NCBI GenBank assembly: GCA_030562195.1
Contig: CM060201.1
Span: 33,338,067 to 33,402,066 of the forward strand
Length of the DNA: 64,000 nt
Reading direction: 5' to 3'
Origin: Nipponacmea schrenckii
Taxonomy: Eukaryota > Mollusca > Gastropoda > Lottiidae
Shown: positions 53,199 through 64,000 of the stretch, piece by piece
How positions within the stretch are numbered: position 1 is the first letter of the stretch
How the letters are laid out: each line of letters begins with the position of its first letter
Notes under the pieces: model-generated
What the model was told of the DNA's origin: nothing
The model's database searches: none
What the model saw: only the letters and a program-made list of their open reading frames with translations
Position numbers and translations under genes: made by a program

Positions 53199-54080
53199 AT
53201 GGCGGAAGGCGATGAAGACCACAGACCAGAGGTCTCCTACAAAGGATGGCGAAAAGACCTGAAAATAAACGGCATCATTGGAGAGGTTTCATACGTTAGC
53301 CTTGTTCGACAAATAGACTTTGCAAGGGAGAAGGGCTACCCTAACAATGAAGTAGTTGAAGCCATCATCAAAGCTATTCCAGCAAAGAACCACTTGAAGT
53401 CATAGCTTGAAGGAAGGGGGTCACTTTCTTTATCGGAAATAACCCACATTATCAAATCATTTTACAAAGAAGAAAATCCAACTGATTTATTCCAGAAACT
53501 GACTCTTTTATCACAACAACCGAAAGAATCTGCTTTGGATTTTGTACTAAAGGCATTGGATTTCATGCAACGTATCCTATTTTCCTCTAGAAGCAGTCCA
53601 GTTAAATATGAAGAAGGTCTTGTCAACAGTCTCTTCAAACGCACTGTGTACACAGGATTTTCGAATGACAACATTCGTAGGGATATGAAAACACCACTTG
53701 ACGAAGATTGGTCCGATCATGAACTTTTAGCCAGTTTAACAGCAGCTATGAGTCAGGAGGAAGAGCGCACCTCAAAAATCCAAAAAGCAAAAGTAGCTGC
53801 AAATGCAATTCAGCTGGAAGATGAAAACAAATCTGGAAAAAAAGAAAACAATCCAAACAAGATCAAAGAGGGTGTCGTGACCGAAGTAAGGAAAGAAATT
53901 GCTGACCTCAAATTTGTGGTGTCAGAATTACGTCAACAAAAACAGTCGCGATTTCCTGAAGGATGTGACGTCTGTGACCGAAATGGAAATGGTAAATTTT
54001 GTAGTCATTGCTGGTTATGTGGTGGCAGTGACCATTTTAAATATCGATGCCCTTCCAGGCAACAAAAAAACTCACGATAG
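53199..54080 (+). pseudogene. Gypsy C gag with in-frame stop
   Basis: The ATG 53199 frame reads MAEGDEDHRPEVSYKGWRKD, then stops at TAG 53403-53405. The same frame continues downstream with NPTDLFQKLTLLSQQPKESA and a Lys-rich coiled stretch. CWLCGGSDHFKYRC, a CCHC zinc knuckle (C-x2-C-x4-H-x4-C), comes near the end. A single base change explains the internal stop. Confidence 0.85.
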
Positions 54081-54230
54081 CTAACCACGCTGGGGCAAGG
54101 GTAGCTAGTGTTTTGACAGCCCCACCACCGGAAATTATGTTAAGGAATTGTAAGAACAATGAAAAATTATTGAATAAACGGATTTGTCAACTAGAGACTG
54201 AAAAAGTGGATAAACTTTTAAAACAGTTCA

Positions 54231-55097
54231 TTGTTCACCAATCAAGTCGCTAACTTAATAGGAAAAAGATGCTTAGTTGAGTGCTATTTAAATAACAAAC
54301 CTGAGACAGTATTGTGGGACACCGGAGCTCAAGTTTGTGTTGCGAGTGAGCACTGGGTCGAAGAAAAGTTGAAAGTAGACATTAAACCCCTCAGTGAACT
54401 TTTAGAAACTGTAACTGTGAAGGCAGCTAACAGTGAGAACATTCCGTTTATTGGTTTTGTAGAAATCTCATTTCAACTAAAACTGAATCAAGAAATATTA
54501 CAGGTGCCTATTTTGATAACCCGTATAGACGTGGAATACCCCATAATTGGTTATAATGTTATCGAACTGTATTACAAATCTAGCACCGCCTCTCCAGTGG
54601 CAATTACAGAGTCCCTTCAAGCTTTGAATATTGAACAACCTGCAGCTGTCAGATTAGCAGAAATAATCAAGGGAGACAACTCCATTGAATTTGAAGTAAA
54701 GTCAGGAAACAGAAATGTAGTTATCTCCCCTCATCAAGAGACATTGGTTAAGTGCAGAATAAAGAGTGACAATTTATATCGGGGCAAGATGATGTTCACA
54801 CCACATATAGAAACGGTTCTGCCCGAAGGTTTGATATGCCGAGAAACTCTAGTCATTTTAAAACATAGAAGTGTTAATTTCATCAAGATTCTTATTCAGA
54901 ATGTAACCAATAGAAGTATAACCCTTTTCAAGGCTACACTGCTTGGAATATTAGAATCCATTTCATCTGTAATTAAAATACCTATGGAAACCCTCACTGC
55001 TAAGAATAATACACACCCAACCCAAATGGAGATCTCCGTAAAAAAAGCTACTGGAAGAAGAGCATCAACAGGGAAGAAAGGATCCAAAGGGAGATAA
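54231..55097 (+). pseudogene. Gypsy C protease region
   Basis: It is in the same frame as gag but separated by the stop at 54078-54080. ETVLWDTGAQVCVASEHWVE holds the D-T-G-A active site of a retropepsin. The following about 230 residues (IPFIGFVEISFQLKLNQ, VEYPIIGYNVIELYY) link protease to RT. The frame ends in [12 protein letters not shown] just before RT starts in another frame. Confidence 0.85.
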
Positions 55098-55122
55098 TGA
55101 GTTATGGGACCCACCAATCGAT

Positions 55123-55915
55123 TTGAGTCACAGCCAGTTAACTGAAGATGAACAGAGACAGGTTAAGGCTTTATTGAAAGAAGAATCGGCAGTATTCTCC
55201 AGAACAGAGGATGACATTGGTTGTGCCCCTGAATTGAAACTAGATGTTCAGCTCACAGATAACATACCAGTTAAGAGGTCATATCTATCTATACCTAGGC
55301 CACTTTACGCAGAAGTGAAAGACTATCTAACGAATCTCATCAATCAGGGTTGGATATTGAAATCACACTCTTCATATTCTAGTCCTATTGTTTGTGTCCG
55401 GAAGAAGAATGGGACTCTCCGTCTGTGTTGTGATTTTCGACAAGTGAATAATAAAACTATACCGGATCAGCAACCAATACCGAGAATCCAGGATACTTTA
55501 GATGAGTTGATTGGTAGCAGGGTGTTCTCATTGTTAGATCAAGGCAAAGCGTATCATCAGGGTTTCATGGGCGAAGAGTCAAAGAAATACACAGCTTTCG
55601 TCACACCATGGGGCCTATATGGATGGAACCGTATACCATTCGGCCTTAGCGGAGCACCAGCAGCATTTCAACGTTTCATGGAGAATAGTTTAGAAGGGTT
55701 ACGAGACAACATCTGTATGACATACTTGGACGATGTTCTAGTTCATAGCCAGTCATTTTCTGACCATCTGAATCATCTTAGAACAGTATTGAGGCGTCTT
55801 CAAGAACATGGTATTAAGCTCAAACCTGCTAAGTGTGAGCTTTTCAAGCATTCAATCAGATATTTAGGACACATCAAAAGATGGTTACACCATGGACCCG
55901 AAAGGTACCCAGGCA
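55123..55915 (+). pseudogene. Gypsy C reverse transcriptase
   Basis: It reads [40 protein letters not shown] and [24 protein letters not shown] is the catalytic box. Near 55880 the frame changes: YLGHI should be followed by a typical spacer and MDPKG, but the DNA between is a few bases short. Otherwise the palm and thumb are well kept. Confidence 0.9.
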
Positions 55916-56465
55916 GTTAGAGATCTGAGGAAGAAAACTCCAAGCAGAGTCGGAGAAGTACGCCAACTTCTTGGGTTCATAGGTTATTACCGTCGCTACA
56001 TTCCTGATTTTTCACGAAGAGCAAAGCCATTGTTCGAGTTATTGCAGACGAAGAATGACAGTTGTGGGACTAAGAAGAACTTTACGCAGAAGAGGAACAT
56101 GAAAAATCAGAAATCTTCAAATACTCTGGTTGATTGGACTGAACAACATCGGAAATGTTTAGACGACCTGATCGAACTACTAGTATCTCCACCAGTAATG
56201 GCCTTTCCAGATTTTGACAAGAAATTCCAACTACATGTTGATGCATCGAACGAAGGACTGGGTGCAATACTTTACCAACTGTCTGTAGAGGGAAAACTAA
56301 AAGTCGTTGCCTATGCCTCTCGTACTCTAACACCAGCTGAGAAGAATTACCATATGCAATCAGGGAAATTGGAATTCCTGGCGTTAAAATGGGCTATCAC
56401 CGAACGATTCAGAGACTATTTATACTATGCACCAGGATTTGAGGTTTATAGTGATAACAACCCAG
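55892..56465 (+). pseudogene. Gypsy C connection and RNase H, upstream of the MITE
   Basis: It reads RQLLGFIGYYRRYIPDFSRR, FQLHVDASNEGLGAILYQ, VVAYASRTLTPAEKNYHMQS and EFLALKWAITERFRDYLYY. It is cut right after the conserved Ser-Asp-Asn-Asn-Pro stretch by the MITE. The RNase H catalytic D and E are present. Confidence 0.88.
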
Positions 56466-57937
56466 GCCCCCGTTTCACTAAGGTCCGTAAGTATTTACGT
56501 ATGTTTTATACTTACGCTTAACGTAAGTATTTACTTATGTCCGTTTCACTAAAGCATGCGTAAGTATAGTTTCATACTTACGTACATAATTTTACCTAAG
56601 TAAAAATATCAGTGACGTAAAATGCATAAATGATGACGTCTCTCACACGAAGAGTGATTTTTTTACCATTGACTATTCGACAACATAATTCGATTAGCAT
56701 TCGAGTATTCGAAGATATTTTCAGTTTAAAGATTGTTTTGAAAAATTTGCTCCCTATTTTTATTTATAAATTATTTTTATTTACATTCTGGTTGTATCTT
56801 CGGGAACAATAAATAAAATCGAAGTACCAAAATAACAGAAAGCCTTCGGAAGAAAACATTCTTTCATCTGATTGGACAATAAAACGTTCCTATTTATACC
56901 AGCTAATCAAAAGTTAAATACTTTGATTATCCAGCACTAGTTATGTAAACGAGATGCGACACTCAGAGACTTGACAACACAATCTATATATAACTTGATT
57001 ATCTCGAAATAATTCTTAATAAAAATGCATAAAAAAAGTTAACAAAATTACTCTCTTCATAATCCTGTGCTATCCAAAGTGGTTTGTATTTCCAGGCATG
57101 AAGGTGTCTACATTTGGTTAGGAAACTAGTGGTTTAATCCTTGAAATATTTTTTTCACTCCAATAGGCCTACTTATATGCACTGCGCGTTCGATATGACC
57201 ACATTGATTACGGTTGATTCGTCCAATATACGGGTCGGTTCGCCTACATAGATGTTTTCCACACACAACTATTAATTTGTAATCTAAGAACTAAGATAAC
57301 CGACTGTAGTATTCAAGAACTATAGTGTGTCCAATTTTGAAATATCAGTAGCAGGTTAGAGATGTCGCAAATTGCCTTGGACTTTTGGGTTATTTCGAGT
57401 TAAATATTTGTTAACAACTCTCTTGCGTAAGCCGCCATATTAGTTTGACTGCCATAACATAATGTTATTAAAAGAGAAGTTCAGAATATATAGCTTTTCA
57501 TCCTTGTGAATCAACGTATATGTACGAATAATCGAATGGTAAATTATTCGCGAAATTAGCTTAAAATTCTACAAATGGATGAGCTGAGCACAAGACGCCT
57601 GACACTGTCGAGAAAATGGCTTCCTACATTAGCCTACGGGAAAACCTAACTAATCGAACGGTGAAATATCGTAACTTGTGAAGAAGTAACAACACATCAT
57701 AAAACTATTCAAATTATTCGTCGATTAATTCTCTCTGCTTGGTTTGGTAGCCATTTTCAAACCCTAATCAGACGAGAAGTCGTGTGGGAAAATACTTACG
57801 CCTGCTTTTACTTGACGTAGGATTTAAGCAACATATTAACGTAAGTAAAATCTTACGTCTTTTAGTGAAACGCAATTTCAACCTACATATATACTTACGT
57901 AAATTCTTATACTTACGTACCTTAGTGAAACGGGGGC
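56466..57937 (+). mobile_element. Harbinger-type MITE copy 2, inside Gypsy C
   Basis: This 1472-bp element is flanked by CAG at 56463-56465 and 57938-57940. It begins GCCCCCGTTTCACTAAGG and ends with its inverse. It is nearly identical to the copy at 42046-43510 throughout, apart from small indels such as the extra GCCGCCATATTAG-type stretch near 57430. It interrupts the RNase H domain without removing bases: the frame on the right continues the frame on the left. Confidence 0.95.
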
Positions 57938-57940
57938 CAG

Positions 57941-58400
57941 TCACCTACGTTCTGTCCACAGCAAAGCTAAGTGCAGCGAGAATGAGATGGGTCGCAGAAT
58001 TGGCGGATTTCAACTTTCGAATATTTTACAAACCAGGATGTCAGATGTCAAACACAGATGACCTGTCTGGAGTTGAAGATCGATTTTTAACACCTATCTA
58101 CACTCTAAGCAAAGAAGAAATAGTTCAAGCGCAAGTCAATGACAAGAATATCGGGAAGATTAGGAAGTTTATTCTGGATGGAAATAAACCAAAACGGGAA
58201 GAAGTCTCACAGGAAGATGCAGAGTTTCGACTTCTATTAAGAGAATGGTCAAAGCTGAAGGTTGATGGAAAAAATTTGCTGATTAGGAGAGTGAAGTGTC
58301 AGGATGATCAGTCCGAACGTCAACAATTAGTCCTACCTGTAGAATTCAGAAAAATGGTCATAGAAGAACTACATTGCAAAATGAGTTCTGTCTTTGATTA
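57941..58400 (+). pseudogene. Gypsy C RNase H end and integrase N-terminal part
   Basis: After the MITE the frame reads TYVLSTAKLSAARMRWVAEL and FYKPGCQMSNTDDLSG, the RNase H to integrase tether. A linker follows, and then VEFRKMVIEELHCKMSSVFD, where the zinc-binding HHCC region should be. It breaks there, so the zinc finger is damaged. Confidence 0.85.
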
Positions 58401-59524
58401 GGGAGAGGTTTTATTGGCCTAAAATGTCAAGCGAAATTGACTTCTTCATCACACTTCAATGTCAGTACATTAAAGATAAGAAACCAATAAGAACAGAGCG
58501 AGCACCTTTAAAGACCATCAAAACCACCATGCCATTTGAATTACTATCAATAGATTTCATGCACCTTGAAGAATCAACTGGAGGTTACGAATATATACTG
58601 GTTGTGATGGACCACTTTACCCGATTCGCCACTGCATATGCAACAACTAATAAATCAGCCAAGACTGCAGCCAGTAAGATCTTTGACGACTACATTCTCA
58701 AGTTTGCTTTTCCTCACCGTTTACACCATGATCAAGGCCGTGAGTTTGAGTGTTCTCTTTTCCATGAACTTCAAAAACTCTGTGGCATTGGAAGATCCCG
58801 TACCACTCCTTACCACCCTGAGGGTAATGGCCAAGTAGAAAGATTTAACAGAACTCTATTGAATATGCTGAGAACCTTACCTAAAGACCACAAATCCAAC
58901 TGGAGAAAACACCTCAACAAAATGGTACATTCCTACAACTGTACTAGAAACGATGCTACAGGCTACAGTCCACACTATCTCATGTTTGGAAGACACCCTA
59001 GACTTCCGGTAGACTTTATCTTTGATCTGAACACAGGTAATGTTGAAGCAACCACTGGTACAACCAAAGAGTATGTCAGAAAATGGACTGATGGTCTAAA
59101 AGAAGCCTACAAAATCGCTCAGATAAACAATGACAAGTCAGCACAGAAGGGGAAGAAAAATCATGACAGAAAGTATTCCAGTGTTTGTCTCGAAGAAGGT
59201 GACAGAGTTTTGGTCCGAAACGTATTGGAGAAAGGAGGCCCTGGCAAGTTAAGGTCCTATTGGGAAAACAAGATCTACATCGTACAACAGCGTATTGGAG
59301 AGTCGCCTGTCTATAAACTTCGACCTGAGGATGGTGTCGGGAGAGAAAGAACCCTTCATCGAAATCTCTTACACCAGTGTAATAATCTACCTGCGATTAG
59401 TGATGCCAAGGAGAAGATACCAACAGGAAGAAGAACACATAAAAGTAATAGGAAATCCGACAGTCATAACCAGTATCGGACAGTTCATCAGATGAGAGTG
59501 GCCCAGATTGCTACATTCCGTTAA
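58394..59524 (+). pseudogene. Gypsy C integrase core and C-terminal domain
   Basis: It reads RERFYWPKMSSEIDFFITLQ, then ELLSIDFMHLEESTGGYEYI (first Asp), LHHDQGREFECSLFHE (second Asp) and PEGNGQVERFNRTLLNML (Glu). The C-terminal domain reads YSSVCLEEGDRVLVRNVLEK and PVYKLRPEDGVGRERTLHRN. The expected last residues (a DQRPERRRRPPHRLTFD stretch near 59565-59615) are in another frame after the stop. Confidence 0.9.
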
Positions 59525-60244
59525 ATGACCCGATCCTCACCAGCAGTAATCAAGCAAACAGTGATCAACGACCAGAAAGAAGAAGAAGACCACCGCACCG
59601 TTTAACGTTCGATGTTATAGGACAACCGACTTCAACAGTATGGAGTCAAAAGTTTAATTATACTTAACCAGTGTGATCCATGGTATGAGTATTATAGCGA
59701 ATGTTACAATGGGGACAAGTTGTAATATTCGTGTTAAGTGAAATAAGAAGTGCCGAGTGTACCGTACTTATAAGAATTACAACGCGGACAAGTTGAATTC
59801 TTAAGTGTTGTGATAGCGAGACAATCCGTTAATGAATAAAAAGTATCGTTCGAACTTTCCTTCAGTGCCTAATCATAGTCAAGAACTATAGAATTACTGT
59901 GTTATAATTCACAATTGGTTTGAAAAGTTTATTGTTTTCAATGTTGATGTATTTTAAAAACGTTCATTTGTCAGATGTAAAAAAATAGCATAATAGGTTT
60001 AAAACTATGTTCTAGAAGCATGATTACAGTCGATATGCAAGATGTTTAAGTTATTACTCGGCCAAGTAGTAAATTTTGTACATCTTAGTTAAGACTAATA
60101 CCCTAGGTATTTAGAGTAATAAGGAAATTAGACCATTAGCTATTTTAAGTACTTTAAAGACAAAGTAACTACATCACATATTAATGTAAATATGTTTTGT
60201 TGAAATGTCGCGGACGACATTCATTAAGGGGGGGGGGGGGGGAG
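59525..60244 (+). other. Gypsy C 3' untranslated region and polypurine tract
   Basis: There is no further gene. A run of G bases at 60228-60242, with flanking A, directly before TGTTACC at 60245 is the polypurine tract that primes plus-strand synthesis. Confidence 0.7.
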
Positions 60245-60493
60245 TGTTACCATCGGTACCAATGGGGCATAGGCCTACATTTATTGAGGCTGGAAGTCCA
60301 TGGCTATTATGACGTTATTTGATTATTACGTCATTGTACTGTTGAGCCGTGTGCAAATCACTTCCGCCCAACTCGAAAATAAAGACTGTTCGCCTACAAC
60401 ATTCTCTTCTTCTTTTATTCAGGTACGGTAGTCAGGTTGAACCCACCAAGTCAGTCAGCCGTGTAATGTGCCACTAGCCAAGTGTTGGTAACA
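60245..60493 (+). repeat. 3' LTR of Gypsy C
   Basis: It runs TGTTACCATC to GTTGGTAACA, 249 bp, with short inverted ends (TGTTACCA and TGGTAACA). It matches the 5' LTR from 60306 on. No target duplication can be tested because the outer end of the 5' LTR is missing. Confidence 0.85.
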
Positions 60494-60837
60494 CATTATT
60501 AATTTGAATAGAAGTAAGATTACAGTTTTTCTACCCTCTCAAATATGGTGTATTCAGTGTATTAAAATATAAAGACGTGTTTAAGAAAATGAGGTATGAA
60601 TGAAAGTATTTGTTGTCTAGGTCTATGGCATGGTTCAAACACAAATTGTGTAACATGTCGTTAAATGATAGAGGAAAAACTAGCCATTGTATTATTATAA
60701 TGAAATATTTATTAGTCTAAACTTTTCCAGCAAACCTATTATACGGCATACACAATAAGCAAATGTTTGCATTTGATCTACAACTGCATATGGAAATGCT
60801 TAAAGAAAAACACTTTGAAAAATAAAATAAAACATAC

Positions 60838-60946
60838 CTGTTAAGAGAAGCCCATGATGATGAATCATCTGTTTGTTTTAGCCACTGTTGTTGAATATTA
60901 TTAACATTTGTTAAAACAGATGTTATCAAATGGCTCGACAACTCAG
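60838..60946 (-). CDS. Unrecognised gene, exon 2 of a minus-strand pair
   Basis: The acceptor (minus) is CGTAATATAG and the donor CAG|GTATGT. The exon enters in phase 1 and leaves in phase 2. It encodes ELSSHLITSVLTNVNNIQQQ and WLKQTDDSSSWASLN, probably helical. No stop occurs in this frame. I do not recognise the family. The next exon to the left was not found before Gypsy C. Confidence 0.5.
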
Positions 60947-60959
60947 CTATATTACGTTG

Positions 60960-61031
60960 AATTTGGTCTCCTTAAATAGAAAGTGAAGCTAACAATTTGG
61001 TCTCCTTAAATAGAAAGTGAAGCTAACAATG
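60960..61031. repeat. Short tandem duplication of about 35 bp
   Basis: TTTGGTCTCCTTAAATAGAA followed by AGTGAAGCTAACAA occurs twice in succession, in the intron between the two minus-strand exons. Confidence 0.9.
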
Positions 61032-61252
61032 AGGTCTTCAGTTGATAACTTTAGTTTACGGTGAGCTTGTTACACTTCAATTCGCATTTAGATCTATTTC
61101 AAGTCATCGAACTAAATGTCAACATGGCATCCATTTCAGAGATTTTTGAGCTTTTAATCATTGGAGAACTGGATGCCATCTGGGCGTCATTTAAATTTAG
61201 ACAAAATAAATTATCAGTTAAGATACATGTACCTTTATATATTGAAACTTAC

Positions 61253-61374
61253 CCTGGAGATAGGAGCAACTCGTCTGGAAGGTTTCACTTTCCTTCTGTA
61301 TTGTTTTAGCCATATCCAAATAAGCATTGCTTACATTTTTAGTAAATTTGGTCCAGGCTGCAAGATGGTCATGC
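61253..61374 (-). CDS. Unrecognised gene, exon 1 of a minus-strand pair
   Basis: The acceptor (minus) is TTCTTTTTTAATAG and the donor CAGG|GTAAGT. The exon is 122 bases, phase 2 in and phase 1 out. It encodes HDHLAAWTKFTKNVSNAYLD and MAKTIQKESETFQTSCSYLQ, helical and hydrophilic. The phase matches the exon at 60838-60946. Composition and splice sites support a real gene read right to left. Further exons to the right were not identified. Confidence 0.5.
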
Positions 61375-64000
61375 CTATTAAAAAAGAAAAAAAAAATTCC
61401 AGTCAACCGAGTATTCAAGATACCCTGTACCCAAAGCCTCACGCTGGACCTGCCTAATCCACCTCACTGGCATGAAAATTATCTTCAATTTCAGAATTAA
61501 ACTTATACGGGTTTCAAGTTTACACTACCCCTACATATATCATACCAGGCTAGTGTTTGAAAAAAATGTAATTATGATATGCCTAGATCTATTCGAGAAC
61601 CTAAGAGTCTTTTGTGGGGCGTGTTTCAGTGCCAGAAGCCTAGATCAGCCTTGAACTTTAAGCTTCTATTTTTTAGTTCTATTTATAATAGTAAAAAATA
61701 TACCACTTACAGTTCCTGACCATTTTTTAAAGAAATTGCCTTGTAGGAATTCATATTTCCCGTGATTTAGCTGAAATTCTATCAAGATTTAACACTAATC
61801 TTCGGAGAAAGTAAATCTTGCAATGGTGCTAAGCAACTTAAAGCGAGATTACGTAGTATCACGTGGTATTATTCTACAAATACGATTGGCTGAAGGTGAC
61901 GTCACATGATGATGCCACATGGCCAAATAGGCTTGGGTTATTGAAGAATTTTATTCCAACGGCATTAGAAAATGGCTTAAGATTGTTCTTTATATTTTAG
62001 TATTGACTTATTGTAAGATTTTTTTGTATAAACAATATTTATTTATAGATTAGGATTGGGGAACAGGTTTACGCCTATAGTACCCTCTCCTTATTAGTAA
62101 CTCCATCCTTATTGTAAGATGTTATATTGTTACCCTGATTGTTATAAAATTATATAAATTCTACTCTCAGGTTTTTTTTGGTTTCAATAAAGTTTGAAAT
62201 GCCACCAATTGTGTGGTCATTCATTCGCCTGGACTTCGACCCTAAAAATTTATTTTCACATAACGTCATTTACATGTGAAAATAAACTTATGATTGTGTG
62301 AGAATTTTGGTGGCCTGAAGCAATTTGAGAAATCACAACCTGTGTTCTTAACCTTGAAATGTATGTTGGAAATTGAAAATGAAAATTGATATAAATTGAG
62401 TTTATACGTGCTCTTCTGCACCTAGTGAGCTAAAGAGAACTGGAAACGCCACTCAGTGGTCATGTGATCATGCATCATGCCGGTGTAGCAGTGCGAGATG
62501 ACCACCAGTTTGAGATGTCCAATTTGTATTACGCATGCGTTGATCGAACGTCATCGCGTGTGACGGTGAACCTTTTATTTCGCCAGTTTCAGATGTCCAA
62601 TTTCATAGATAATTTACATTTTCTCAAAATATTTAGTTTAAGTAATGTTGAAGGGTGACATGAAATCATTTCATACTCAATTTTATTTTAATAAAAACTT
62701 TTTACAATGCCAAAAAAAAAACCTTAGTATTCAACTTTAGGCAAAATAAGACGATCGTTTTTTCACGACTCAAGGTAGTTGCTAAATGCTACATTTAGAA
62801 ACTTTCAATCAAAAATTTCCGAATCATTTTAAGCCTTTCCTTTTCATCGTGATATTGAATACTTCTTGCTTTTATTTTTTTTTATTTTTTCAAAACCTTT
62901 CTAAATGAAAAACAACTCTGCACAATAACTTACAAAGTTAAACGACGTAAACTTTGATTAATCGACCTTGAACTTGTACGAGGAAAAGTAGTTACTCAAT
63001 AATAAACAGAGAAACTGACGATCAACGAGGACCGCTTATCTTTTCTATTTTTAATCTGTTTCATCCCCAATTGATAAAGATCGCAACCTAACAATCTTTC
63101 ATTGTTTTCTATAAAAGTTTTATTTTTTAACAGCTGCTTGGGCTACAGTCATAACTGAGATTTTCGAAAAAAATGACTATTCCGAGCAATCAAACTTAGG
63201 CTAGGCCTACTTTTTAACTCCTTTTCTGTAAACAGGAATTGACATTATTGAAATTTGGCGTTTGGATTAATTTGACAATAGTGATATTGATGTATGTGCA
63301 TGTGGGCCGACTTGAATAAAACGTAAATTACATACATGTATATTTTATCATGGGTTATAGTAACTTGCCACCTAACCAATGGCCTCAAATATTTGATAAA
63401 GGTGCCATTGAAGATGTAGCATAGCCATTGTTCTTTTCAAGTTGAGAAAATTAAAGAATGTATTAAGATATGTTCCACCTAAATGGTTAATAGATCGAAT
63501 GCCCAACATTTTATAGTTTTTTGAGAGCCCTAGTAGTAGTAACCAGCCTTGTCTGATTATTAATAGAACAACACTGTAAAAGCTATGATTATATCTTTCC
63601 AGCTAGATTGTTCTAGATTCCAGTTTATATCAGGTCCGATGTTTTTTGGCAGCTAATTGTACCCTTGACATTGACTGTTCAGCAGAGTAAATTCGTAAAA
63701 GCACAAAACTCTGGTTATAATGCATGTTTATTGACCGTTTTTACAGAACATGTAATGTCTCTTTAAATATATTAAAAACATTATTATTAAATGACATCAA
63801 TAGGATATTTTTAAACTTTGGAAACCACAGCATCTGGACAGTCTGTTGATAAAGCACAATAAAGGTCTGTAAATGTAAACAGATTACATGCACTGACACC
63901 TAAGGCACATCTTTCACTAATATAGGTTCTAGTCATTTTTCAGTATCATTCCAATGGCAAAGTTTGTACTTCTTCACAAATACTTTTCTCCAATAGATCC
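61375..64000. other. Region with no supported gene
   Basis: It may be the 5' part of the minus-strand gene whose exons lie at 60838-61374. A minus-strand candidate exon near 61711-61771 has splice-like ends, but its phase does not fit. Short plus-strand frames (61472, 62464) lack any recognisable content. No repeat of note was seen. Confidence 0.5.

Larger units (their letters stand above)
52941..60493 (+). mobile_element. Gypsy LTR retrotransposon C, decayed, split by a MITE
   Basis: LTR sequences lie at 52941-53115 and 60245-60493. Between them are a PBS-like site (53120), gag (53199-54080), protease (54231 on), RT (55123 on), RNase H (to 56465, resuming at 57941) and integrase (to 59524), all on plus. 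A G-rich polypurine tract precedes the 3' LTR. Coding breaks are a stop at 53403, a stop at 54078, frame changes near 55100, 55880, 58390 and 59520, and the MITE at 56466-57937. No envelope gene was seen. The copy cannot be autonomous. Confidence 0.9.

Noticed and set aside
57784..58401. A frame that starts in the MITE end and runs into Gypsy C, as if a fusion gene
   Set aside because: The first about 50 residues are the MITE's inverted repeat read by chance, and the same arrangement occurs at 43357 in MAP10. It reflects two insertions of one element with open ends, not a gene.
61711..61771. A possible minus-strand exon reading NHGKYEFLQGNFFKKWSG
   Set aside because: Its ends look like splice sites, but it leaves in phase 0 whereas the exon at 61253-61374 needs phase 2. 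Too weak to call.
62464..62658. A 64-residue plus-strand frame
   Set aside because: No splice context, no recognisable domain, and length expected by chance.

Overview
The window looks like a piece of an AT-rich animal nuclear genome. Genes have GT-AG introns, immunoglobulin (Ig) exons are bounded by phase-1 introns, and non-LTR, Gypsy and PIF/Harbinger transposons are abundant. The mix of transposon types and a divergent MAP10 homologue would suit a lophotrochozoan such as a mollusc, but that is an inference. A 500-base run of N at 40770-41269 is an assembly gap.

Region by region. 1-5981: no supported gene, only weak dispersed repeats. 5982-39410, plus strand: one large Ig-superfamily receptor gene, with seven Ig domains, one fibronectin III (FN3) domain, a membrane span and a cytoplasmic tail rich in tyrosine motifs of ITIM and YxN type. 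Its N-terminal exons are not in view. Its 14 kb second intron in view (6319-20611) holds a minus-strand Gypsy element with a 24-bp minisatellite inside it, a decayed plus-strand LINE with a second LINE nested in its ORF1, a second Gypsy fragment, a LINE 3' end and a 58-bp minisatellite. Later introns hold 77-bp, 44-bp and 83-bp minisatellites and a minus-strand LINE that has lost its reverse transcriptase. 41448-45859, plus strand: an apparently intronless MAP10 homologue interrupted by a 1.47 kb Harbinger-type MITE. 46155-52882: a 6.7 kb PIF/Harbinger element with convergent Myb/SANT-like and HARBI1-type transposase genes. 52941-60493, plus strand: a decayed Gypsy element whose RNase H domain carries a second copy of the same MITE. 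60838-61374, minus strand: two coding exons with matching splice phase from an unrecognised gene. The last 2.6 kb shows nothing certain.

The most striking structure is in the Ig gene. Three of its introns end in minisatellites (58, 77 and 44 bp) whose repeat unit is a copy of the downstream exon's own 3' splice site plus the first bases of that exon. The last unit of each array is the real acceptor, so the spliceosome meets roughly 18, 35 and 70 near-identical decoy acceptors before the correct one. Decoys in the gene's reading phase run quickly into stop codons.

The second notable structure is a family cluster. An apparently complete Harbinger element, whose four transposase exons join in frame, lies between two nearly identical MITEs that share its termini. 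Each MITE is inserted at a duplicated CAG inside a coding sequence, and in each case the host reading frame is continuous across the target site.

Several apparent frameshifts fall in or near homopolymers, and some stretches look like poor consensus sequence. Calls of broken genes should be read with that in mind.
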